Of a stretch of DNA of 64,000 bases, positions 55,178 to 64,000 are shown piece by piece. Within the stretch, counting starts at the first letter, position 1. Every line of letters starts with the position of its first letter. The notes beneath the pieces are model-generated. The model saw only the letters and a program-made list of their open reading frames with translations. It did not search any database and was not told the DNA's origin. Position numbers and translations under genes: made by a program. Source of the DNA: Mya arenaria (Eukaryota > Mollusca > Bivalvia > Myida > Myidae); assembly GCF_026914265.1 (NCBI RefSeq), contig NC_069131.1:6533001-6597000 (forward strand), in the 5' to 3' direction.

Positions 55178-55563
55178 ATGACGTGCCAGAACAACATTGG
55201 ACATTCAAAAACGAAGGATGTGATGGCACGACATTAGACTTTCAAAAATAACAAAAATGAATGTCGAATATTGAACAGTGGACATTCAAAAAATGTCGGG
55301 CTGGCATGACATTGGACATCCAAATATTAAAGTCGTGCTGGCACGACATTGGACATTCAAAAATTGACTTTTTTTTCAGCACGACAATTTTGAATGTCCA
55401 ACATCTAATCCCGAGCTAGCAATACAGTCGTTTTTTTCAATGTCCAAGTTCAATGTCGTGCCTTTTAGAAATGTTTTATGTCCACCCTCATGCCAGTATG
55501 ACATTCGGTCTTGAATGTGCAAAGTTGTGCCAGCACATTCTTTTTAAAATGTCGAATGTCCAG
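55178..55563. repeat. Compound foldback of direct and inverted short repeats
   Basis: Left of about 55370 the motif GGCACGACATTGGACATTCA recurs four or five times in one orientation. To the right, its reverse complement (TGAATGTCCAA, CAATGTCGTGCC, TTGTGCCAGCAC) recurs in the opposite orientation. The whole forms an imperfect palindrome of nearly 400 bp. No coding sequence. Confidence 0.8.
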
Positions 55564-55959
55564 TTGCGTATGTTTAGCTATCTTCACAAATCTATTATAA
55601 GCAATATGTTTCATAATGATCTATCAATTATAGTATGCATGGCTACTAGGATTGCCCCTGTAGTTGTACACGCGATGATAAGTGGATGTTTTACTGCTTC
55701 TTTTGTGCCCTCAGCTTGGTTTAAACAAAACAATAGTAAATGTTAAATTAACAGAGTTTAAGCATAAAGAAACGTTTTAGTATGACACGTTTTCATGAAT
55801 AAAAGGACACAATATATATACTGAGAAGGAAACATTGATGCTGTTACTAACTAGAGATTGCTTTTTTGAAAAAAGCGCTTTTCTCCCATATTGTGTGGTC
55901 GTAGCTGAGAAAAAAATAAATGATGGACATGAAATTTGTAATAATGGACTGGAGACGAA

Positions 55960-56846
55960 CCAACATACTGGGTGCAAGCGTTCTTTAGTAACTGAGCGGA
56001 AACCGTTTCTTCACCTCAAGGTCACGGTGACCTTGACCTTTGGCCTACTGATCTCAAAATTAATAGGAATCATCTACTAGTCATAACCGACTAGCATACC
56101 AAGTATAAAGTTCATGGACGCAAAGGATCTTTAGTTATTGAACAGAAACCAATTTTAAGCTTAAGGTCACCGCGAACATGTCGTTTTTACCTTAAGGTAA
56201 CCTTGACCTACGACCTTTTGATCTCAAAATCAAAAGGGGTCATCTATTTGTCATGACCTACTTGCATACCAAGTATGAATTTCCTGGGTGCAAGCATTCT
56301 TTAGTTATTGAGCGGTAACCGTTTCTTCACCTCAAGGTCACGGAAACTTTGACCTTTGACCTAGTGATCTCAAAATCAATAGGGGTCATCTACTAGTCAT
56401 GACAAACTAGCATACCAACAATGAAGTTCCTGGGTCCAAGCGTTCTTTAGTTATGGAGCGGAAACCGTTTCTTCGCCTCAAGTGACCTTGACCTTTGACC
56501 TTTTGGTCTCAAAATCAATAGTGGTCATCTACCAGTCATGAACAACTAGCATACCAAGTATTAAGTTCCTGGACCCAAAGGATCTTTAATTATTAAGCGG
56601 AAACCATTTCTTCACCTCAGGGTCACGGCGACTTTGACCTTTGACCTAGTGATCTTAAAATCAATAGTGGTCATCTACTAGTCATGAACCACTAGCATAC
56701 CAAGTGTGAAGTTCCTGAGTCTAAGCGTGCTATAGTAATTGAGCGGAAACGAAGTGTGACGTACGGACTGACGAACTGATGGACTGACTGACTGACTGAC
56801 GGACACGGCAAAAACAATATGTCTCCCCATGAATGGGGGAGACATA
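55960..56846. mobile_element. Hairpin-ended tandem-core element (pearl/Helitron-like)
   Basis: Five cores spaced about 138-169 bp apart (TTCTTTAGTTATTGAGCGG...CACCTCAAGGTCACGG...TTTGACCT...GGTCATCTACTAGTCATGA) are followed by a GACT tract (56764-56803) and a terminal hairpin GTCTCCCC-atgaat-GGGGGAGAC near 56821-56843. Same plan as 22793-29772 but another family. The cores carry nuclear-receptor-type half-sites (see findings). Confidence 0.7.
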
Positions 56847-56849
56847 AAT

Positions 56850-57564
56850 ATTGTTTCGGTCACTCTCTTTATACTGGTATTAAGGCTGATGTAATTTGTT
56901 GCATATTTCTTCCGGATAGAACATGGGGAATTTATTGAAGGGTATATACGACATGAAGGGATATACCCGCTGTCCTTATTTTCTTCCTAATTTAGATTTT
57001 CTCAAATGCAGTGAGTGTTTATGAATTTATTTAGTGCGTGTGTTTGTTTATCAGGTCACGCAAGCTAGTTTAAATACCCTAACTACTTAAACGCACAGGT
57101 ATAATTGACAACAGTTTTGCACTGCGTGTCAATGGAAATATTTCGCAACAAGCTGGTGGTGTAACCCCACACCCAGGAATTTAAATTGTAACCATGATCA
57201 CGTTAACTTAGACGAATCCAACGTTTCCAAATACAAATGAGGAAGTTTTGAACGAGTAAAATAATGTTAATTTAAATTGATAAATATTTTGATGGTAAAG
57301 TATCACCAAGATACCCATTGGTATCCTGATAAAAATTATATTCATTTTCATTGTAATAAACATCAAAATTCAATGATATGTATGTTTTACTTCGTCTTTT
57401 ATGAATATATATACAGCTTACATACATATTTACTAAATTCAAACTAAAAATATAATTTCTTAAGGCATACATTCTATTGCCGAAATGTTTCCGCCTATAC
57501 TTAGATTTAGATAGTAGTTGGATTTGACGTTTCATTAACTTTTTTTACAGCGATTGTGAAACAA
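56850..57564. other. Intergenic, no gene seen
   Basis: AT-rich; nothing recognised. Confidence 0.4.
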
Positions 57565-57765
57565 ATAAATCACTCTCGTTGACACGATGTTACGCGAGAG
57601 TGTGGTCTTTTGTTGTGGGGGAAACCGGAGGAAAATCACTTGTCCGGTTTGATAACCACAAACAAAACTCACTTGCAACTGGACTTTGAATTGAACCCGG
57701 AACTCTGTGGTGAGAACTATGGGTGCTTAACACTGCACTAACCTCACAACCGGGTTTCACATTTC
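57565..57765 (-). mobile_element. SINE-like fragment
   Basis: On the minus strand it reads GTTAGTGCAGTGTTAAGCAC then, about 30 bp on, CCGGGTTCAATTC, an A-box/B-box pair. The rest resembles the fragment at 21900-22085. Confidence 0.5.
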
Positions 57766-58438
57766 GACAGTACCCTCTTTAAAATAATGCATACTATAAG
57801 TGAAGTATTACGGATGTTTAAAGCGAGTATTCATTAACGTTTGAGTTATGAACAAAACTATCAAAAGGTGTTTGAAAAAGGGCCAAAGTTGAAATCTACC
57901 GGAACGCAAAACATGCATTTCAAATCTCATTATGTTACCGAACAAATGTTGCAAAACAGGTTTCTCGAGTTGCAGGTGAAATAAGCAAACCATCCAAATA
58001 CAATCATTGCACTGGATGTTGATGTAATATTATACGGTTTTAGAAATATGCCTTTCACGTAATATAAAGCCAGACAAACAAGCCAGTGATTATCATCTGT
58101 CGTGTCACCAAAAGAACTCGCGCAGTTAAAGGAACATACACACTATTATTGAGCCCTTTAAACTGACCTCACAAATATACATACCTGACAAAATAACATG
58201 ATCAGAGTCTTATTTGAATGCGACTTGTTTTCTTTGTATTACTGTTTTGCGGGATTGAAACAGTCCGTGGCTCGACGAGTCTACAAGTATAAGATTTATT
58301 AAAATAAAAAATTAAATAAAATTAAATATCAAAGCCTGAAATAATGGTATTTAAAATTTGTTTACTGATCAAAGGCATAAGAGAAAGTAAAAAGCTCATT
58401 TAAGACCACAGTTAGCATCCATGAAAATAATTTCATTG
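57766..58438. other. Intergenic, no gene seen
   Basis: AT-rich; nothing recognised. Confidence 0.4.
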
Positions 58439-59672
58439 ACTGCGCTCTCCACTAATAGACGCTGGTACAGTGAGTGGAAATACCGATAATGACCGCGAAC
58501 TCCACTTATGGCCGCTGGTACAGTGAGAGAAAATACCAATAATGACCGCCCTCTCCACTAATGGACGCTGTTACAAAGAGTGGAAATACCGATAATGACC
58601 GCGCACTCCACTAATACACGCTGATACAGTGAATGGAAAGACCGATAATGACCGCTCTCTCCACTAATGGACGCTGTTACAAATAGTGGAAATACCGAAA
58701 ACGACCGCGCACTCCACTAATAGACGCTGATACAGTGAGTTGAAATACCGATAATGACCGCGCACTCCACCAATAGACGCTGGTACATTGAGTGGAAATA
58801 CAGATAATGACCGCGCGATCCACTAATAGACGCTGATTCAGTGAGCGGAAATTCCGAAAATGACCGCGTTCTCCACTAATAGACGCTGATACAGTAAGTG
58901 GAAATACAGATGACGGCGCTCTCTACTAATAGACGTTGATAAAGTGAGTAGAAATACCGATAATGACCGCTTACCACTAATAGACGCTGATTCAGTGAGT
59001 GGAAATACAGATAACAACCGCGTTCTTCACTAATGGACGCTGATACAGTGAGTGGAAATACCGACAATGACCGCGAACTCCACTAATAGACACTGATACA
59101 GTGAGAGGAAATACCGACAATGACCGCGAACTCTACTAAAAGACGCTAATACAGTGAGTGGAAATACCTACAATGACCGCGTTCTCCAATAATAGACGCT
59201 GATACAGTGAGTTGAAATACCGACAATGACCGCGTTCTCCACTAATAGACGCTGATAGAGTGAGAGGAAATACATATAATGACCGCGAACTCCACTAATA
59301 GATGCTGATACACTGAGGCGACATACCGATAATGACTGCGAACTCCATTAATAGACGCTGATACAGTGAGTGGAAACACAGATAATGACCGCGAACTCCA
59401 CTAATAGACGCTGGTACAATGAGTGAAAATACCGATAATGACCGTGCACTCCACTAATAGACGCTGATACAGTGATTGGAAGTACAGATAGTGACCGCGC
59501 ACTCCACCAATAGATGCTGGTACATTGAGTGGAAATACAGATAATGAACGCGCTCTCCACTAATAGACGCTGATACAATGAGTGGAAATACAGAAAACGA
59601 CCGCGCACTCACTCCACTAATAGACGCTTATACAGTGATCGGAATTACAGATAATGACCGCGCACTCCACTG
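58439..59672. repeat. 53-bp tandem array, about 23 copies
   Basis: The unit reads GACGCTGATACAGTGAGTGG then AAATACCGATAATGACCGCG then AACTCCACTAATA (53 bp; for example GACGCTG at 58723 and 58776). Variation between units is moderate. Minus-strand open frames are repeat artefacts. Confidence 0.93.
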
Positions 59673-59949
59673 TTATAGTCAAAGGTTAGAATATGAGTCA
59701 AAATAATGGGCTTGAGTTTGTCTTCCTTAATAAGATGAATGCCATTTTTGAACGACGTAAGTGTCGTCAGCGTATACTAGATTGTAAAATATCTTTCCAA
59801 CTACATGTATTCAACAAATATATACTCCCACTTGCCATCCTTCAAGCGATAATTAGCAGCAAAAGTGAAACTGTATTAACGTCGAAGTGTATTCAGATAA
59901 TGACAACACATACAACAAAACACAAAACACCCAAACACAGAACTAAGTC

Positions 59950-60960
59950 TACGGCCCATACATCGTCCAAAATGTAGGTACATAAAGCATTTAGTCTACG
60001 GCCTGTACATCGCCCAAAATGTAAGTACAGACAACATTTGGTCTACAGCCCATACATCGTCCAAAATGTAAGTACAGACAACATGTGGTCTACTGCCCGT
60101 ACATCGTCCAAATTGTAGGTACATGCAACATTTGGTCTACGGCCCGTACATCGTCAAAAATGTAGGCACATACACCATTTGATTTACGGATCGTACATCT
60201 TCCAAAATGTAGGTACTGGCAACATTTGGTCTACGACCCGTACATCGTCAAAATATAGGTACTGACAATATTTTGTCAACAGCCCATACATTATCCAAAA
60301 TGTAGGTACAGGCAACATTTGGTCTACGGCCCGTACATCGTCCAAAATGTAGGTACAGGCAACATTTAGTCTACGGTTCGTACATCGTCAAAAATGTAAG
60401 TACAAGCAACATTTAGTCTACGGCCCGTACATCGTCCAAAATGTAGGTACAGGTAACATTTAGTCTACGGCCCGTACATCGTCCAAAATGTAGGTACAGG
60501 CAACATTTAGTCTACGGTTCGTACATCGTCCAAAATGTAGGTAAAGGCAACATATAGTCTACGGCCCGAACATCGTGCAAAATATAGGTACAGGCAGCAT
60601 TTGGTCTACAGCCCGTACATTGTCCAAAATGTAGGTACAGGCAGCATTTGGTCTACAGCCCGTACATTGTCCAAAATGTAGGTACAGGCAGCATTTGGTC
60701 TACGGCCCGTACATCGTCAAAATAGTAGTAACAGGCAACATTTTGTCAACAGCTCGTACGTCGTTCATGGTTTAGTTACAGGCACCTTTTTGTCTACGAC
60801 CCATACTTTGTCCAGAAAGTTAAGTCCACGATCCGTACATCGTCCAAAATGTACGTACAGACACCATTTTCTATAACCCGTGCTTTGTCTACAATGCTCA
60901 TACCGACAGCCTTTGGTCTACTGCCCGTTCTTTGTATATTTGTAATCACAGATAGCATTT
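59950..60960. repeat. 47-bp tandem array, about 21 copies
   Basis: The unit reads AACATTTGGTCTACGGCCCG then TACATCGTCCAAAATGTAGG then TACAGGC (47 bp; GTACATCG at 60333 and 60380). Copies decay after about 60730. The array ends about 290 bp before the ATG of the signal-peptide gene. Confidence 0.93.
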
Positions 60961-61107
60961 TGTTCCACATTTAGCACAACACATGATGTCAACATATGGG
61001 CTGAGTAAAAAAACAACATTGTCTTTTTTTTTTTTTTTGGTTTCAACCTAGTTTTAATTTAAACGCCGAACGGTTGCAGAAAACTGAAAACGAAATTGTG
61101 GCAGTCG

Positions 61108-61115
61108 CTTTAAAG
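61108..61115 (+). promoter_or_regulatory. Weak TATA-like candidate for the signal-peptide gene
   Basis: CTTTAAAG about 130 bp upstream of the ATG-bearing donor. It is offered only because no better core element is visible. Confidence 0.15.
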
Positions 61116-61246
61116 ATATGAAACCAAACACCCGTTGAAGCTGAAAACTTCCTATTCGGGCTGCACCTCTTCATCTGCCACTTCGTTCTGGGCCTTCGAG
61201 GAGATTGGATGCAAACTCGGTCTGGTATACTGAAGTGACTGTGAAA

Positions 61247-61249
61247 ATG
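61247..61249 (+). CDS. Signal-peptide gene, coding part of exon 1 (ATG only)
   Basis: GTGAAAATG|GTGAGT. The rest of exon 1 upstream is 5' UTR with an undefined start. Confidence 0.6.
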
Positions 61250-63584
61250 GTGAGTGCAGCATTTCTTGTGTTCAACATTATTTCTTCTAACAATATTTAG
61301 TTTAAATATGGTGTATGAAATCATTCGAAAATATTTTATTCTGCGTTTTGAAACAAACAGCTGTTTTTTTCTGTTTCGTGACGATCGGTGCCTCTCTTTA
61401 AATGTCTGTTAGGCATTGCACTTTGTGTCTCTTAACAAAGTGATAAGTATTTTTTGACAACTAGGCCTGTCAGAGATGTTGCCACTGTATTATAATAATT
61501 ACGCGTTTATCTGAAGAAATCAATTAGAACTAAGTTCTGGACACGTATAAAACATTATAATGTAGAAATTGCATGCTAGAAATAAAACTAAAAAGCGGAA
61601 TTCGGCTAAAAAAGCAGCTAATCATTTGGCAAGTAAATTTAAGACAATAAATAAGATGATCCATTTAACTGAAATTACAGTTAACATGTTAACAGTTTTA
61701 TCTATATATGCCCTCAATCCTTTGAAATTATATAGTTGTATTTAAATTAATTTATTCTGAAATAAAATACTTTTCCCTTTGTGTGAAATGGAATAATATG
61801 CTATGAATGCTGAATCTATGTGTCCGTGTATAAAAGGCTTGAGCAGCTGTTAATAGTCGTCCCGTGAAGTAGGACACAGCTGTAAGGGGCGTTTTATAAA
61901 CAATTGCTGTCACTGATTCGAACATTTTTATCAATTCGACACTACTCTTTTTGTCCATTGAACGTTAAATTAATGTCTGCTACCAAATGATATTACTTTT
62001 AGAATGTTTTAAAGGTTGGTGTTAATTCACTATACATCTTCAAAACCCGTAATTTGTTAATGAAATTAAGAAAATACCACAAACATTTACTAAGAGAGAA
62101 TGCAATGTCATGTGTGACTTCTTCATAAACGAAGTATTCAAAAGACTGAAATACGACGAGGCCGCTTTAATGATAACATTGGTGTTCGTACATATTTGTG
62201 GGCCAATGACAATCGAGGATTTACCCTATTTACTGTAGCTCAATATCATGTAGAGCAGATTTAAACACTTCTATTCGTAGTATTGAGTGCAAAATTATCA
62301 TGTTTAAATATCGATGTGACAATATTCAAATACAACATTAATCTACGTTTCTTCCTTTAAAGTGCTCTTTATAATAAACAACCAATCAAACAAATTTGGT
62401 TCCAAATTGTGCAATCTTTTATTGATCAGTATCAATAAAAAGCTTAACGAGGTCATTCCAGTCAAGTTATGTACGATGCAAACATACCTAGGTAATTCAA
62501 AATAATCTAAATATAAGCAATTTGTTGATTTTTAAACGAAATACATATATATTATAAATGTTCATGTTACGGTGCTTTTCCATTTTTGGCCTTGGCGGTT
62601 TAACTTACGCGCCAAATTACCGCCTGACTATACAAAGGGTAGAGCTAGTGAGTCATCTTGTCGAACACCAAATAAGCTTTCTCGGCCTGCGGCCTCGCTT
62701 CGCTCGCTCTATTTTCTGTAAATCGCTAAATTGAGCTCTAACAAATATATAGGCCACACACAACTAGTAAGGAGACTATAGATATCAATTATATTCGGAT
62801 CAAACGTTTTGTCCGGACGGTAGAAGTTAGCCAATACTATATGAGGATTAAGGCCATAAACACCAAACAAAGGTTACGGCGCTACAAGAAAAAAAAACAC
62901 AATGCACACATATGAAACTATCGCTATTGGCTAATATGGGTTTACCGCTTCAACACGATCAGTGACAGCGCGTCCCGATTTAAAGGAAATTATTATTTTT
63001 GATACTTCATACATGTACATGCAGGCGTTCTTTCACTTCAAGCTTTCACCTTTAATGTTGACCAAGAATTGTTTAGTTTTGTTTCGAACGATGTATACAA
63101 TATTATACAAGTGTCACGCGCAAGACATAAACTCTGAGGTTTCAGTTCAATTGAGTTTAAAGGATGAACTTTAATAAAATATAATCTTCCTGAATTCCAC
63201 TCCAGCAGCGTAACATTACTAGATTAAAACAAACCAAGTTTATACTGATTCGAAGGCTAGGATGGGCACATTTCCAAAATTTTATAATTGTGGATCAAGA
63301 TTGTCGAATGTGGTTAATTTGTTTTATTTCATTAACATATATGGTAAAGATGGAGCCCGGCGTTCGCTTCTTCTCTCTTCTCTCTATAGCAGCTTGTGCT
63401 ATTGTCGAGCTCCCTGTCTCCTTTTTAACAGAGTTGCAGGGGAAGAAACTCCAGATTACATGTGATCATGATAACACTACGGTATTTGATCTTTTAACAC
63501 TATGACTCATGTTGCAGGAGTTTAAGTACTGGCTACTGGCGGTTGGTGTGGTGGTGGCGATGTCCTACGTTTCTGTCGAGGGCG
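61247..63584 (+). CDS. 5' part of a gene for a secreted or membrane protein (incomplete)
   Basis: Exon 1 supplies only the ATG (61247-61249), directly followed by a strong donor GTGAGT. Exon 2 (63518-63584) follows the acceptor CATGTTGCAG and gives, in frame, EFKYWLLAVGVVVAMSYVSV then EGG, ending at GGCG|GTAAGT in phase 1. The joined N-terminus has a lysine, a hydrophobic core of about 15 residues and small residues at the end: a typical signal peptide, with cleavage likely near SVEG. The mature protein lies beyond the window, so its family is unknown. The alternative is chance agreement of a donor, an acceptor and a hydrophobic frame, which I consider unlikely. Confidence 0.7.
61250..63517 (+). 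other. Signal-peptide gene intron 1
   Basis: 2.27 kb, AT-rich. A strong pyrimidine-AG at 63389 (CTTCTCTCTATAG) inside the intron could be an alternative acceptor. A short frame there starting MEPGVRFFSLLSIAA also looks signal-peptide-like, but it ends at a stop before exon 2. Confidence 0.6.
63518..63584 (+). CDS. Signal-peptide gene exon 2
   Basis: Encodes residues 2-23 of the precursor, ending in phase 1. Hydrophobic core LLAVGVVVAMSYV. Confidence 0.75.
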
Positions 63585-64000
63585 GTAAGTTTATTAATGA
63601 TTATTACTGATGTGATAAAAAAGTGGGCCTTTGGAGAAAAACCTGATCTTTTCATTTTATTTCATTTTCATACTGTGCTTTAAAAACAGGCAATAGATAC
63701 CATTATGAAGTTCATACCTTCCGAGAACGTGAATATAAATATCATAACCTACTGTCTATCTTCTTGAAATCTACTTCACATTGGCCTGTCTTGTCCACAC
63801 CGGAAGAAAAGCTTAATTCACTATGAAGATAACTTTATTTTATAATGTTCCTTGTTTCTAGATACTTGTTTCAAATTTCAAATATAAGTTGCAGATGTAA
63901 ATAAAAGTAGTAGTTTACGATGTAAACGATTTAAAAAAAAAGTGTTTACTTAGGTGAGTGTGAATAAGGATCCAAATATGTTGTTTGTATTGTCCCATCA
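63585..64000 (+). other. Signal-peptide gene intron 2 (runs off the window)
   Basis: Starts GTAAGT. No convincing acceptor-exon is seen before the window ends. Confidence 0.55.

Noticed and set aside
63290..63505. Frame with a signal-peptide-like MEPGVRFFSLLSIAA start
   Set aside because: It stops before exon 2 and contains a strong intron-type pyrimidine-AG; mentioned only as a possible alternative exon.

Overview
The window is nuclear DNA of an animal, most likely a bivalve mollusc (inference; the species cannot be read from the sequence). It is AT-rich, its genes are split by GT-AG introns, and it carries repeat types I associate with bivalves: hairpin-capped elements made of about 145-170 bp tandem cores next to a (CGTC/GACT)n tract, tRNA-derived SINEs and many short inverted-repeat elements. 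No bacterial-style genes, operons or CRISPR arrays are present.

Three genes, all on the + strand, can be supported. (1) A ZNF706-like small C2H2 zinc-finger protein (74 aa) has coding exons at 3929-4063 and 5085-5174, probably with a non-coding first exon near 2300-2387. (2) A ribose-phosphate pyrophosphokinase-like protein of the plant PRS3/PRS4 type (365 aa) has eight phase-compatible coding exons between 20879 and 33935. (3) The 5' end of a gene for a secreted or membrane protein has an exon 1 that contributes only the ATG (61247-61249) and an exon 2 (63518-63584) encoding a signal peptide; it continues past the window.

Nearly half of the window is tandem repeat. The largest block is a 48-bp minisatellite of about 340 copies (36296-52584), starting 2.4 kb downstream of the pyrophosphokinase stop codon. 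It has degenerate edges, a homogenised 12.8-kb core, and CpG/TpG variants as the commonest differences between copies. Other arrays are an 80/40-bp array downstream of ZNF706, a 145-bp array of about 39 units in pyrophosphokinase intron 3, a 41-bp array in intron 4, a 69-bp array in intron 6, an AT-rich array of about 60 bp (53390-53990), and 53-bp and 47-bp arrays upstream of the secreted-protein gene.

The most unusual observation is that the arrays in introns 4 and 6 of the pyrophosphokinase gene are built from the end of the preceding exon plus its 5' splice site. One makes about 25 tandem donor sites. The other makes 12 exact 69-bp units, each a miniature acceptor-exon-donor cassette copied from the segment that encodes the predicted catalytic loop.

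The rest is intergenic or intronic DNA with transposable-element debris. This includes a MULE-like MITE family with 9-10 bp target-site duplications (14936-16878 and a 76-bp miniature at 20234), large foldbacks (931-1036, 13914-14062, 55178-55563), a duplicated segment of about 450 bp split in one copy by a 1.13-kb insertion, and SINE fragments. The three genes show no evident functional link to each other.
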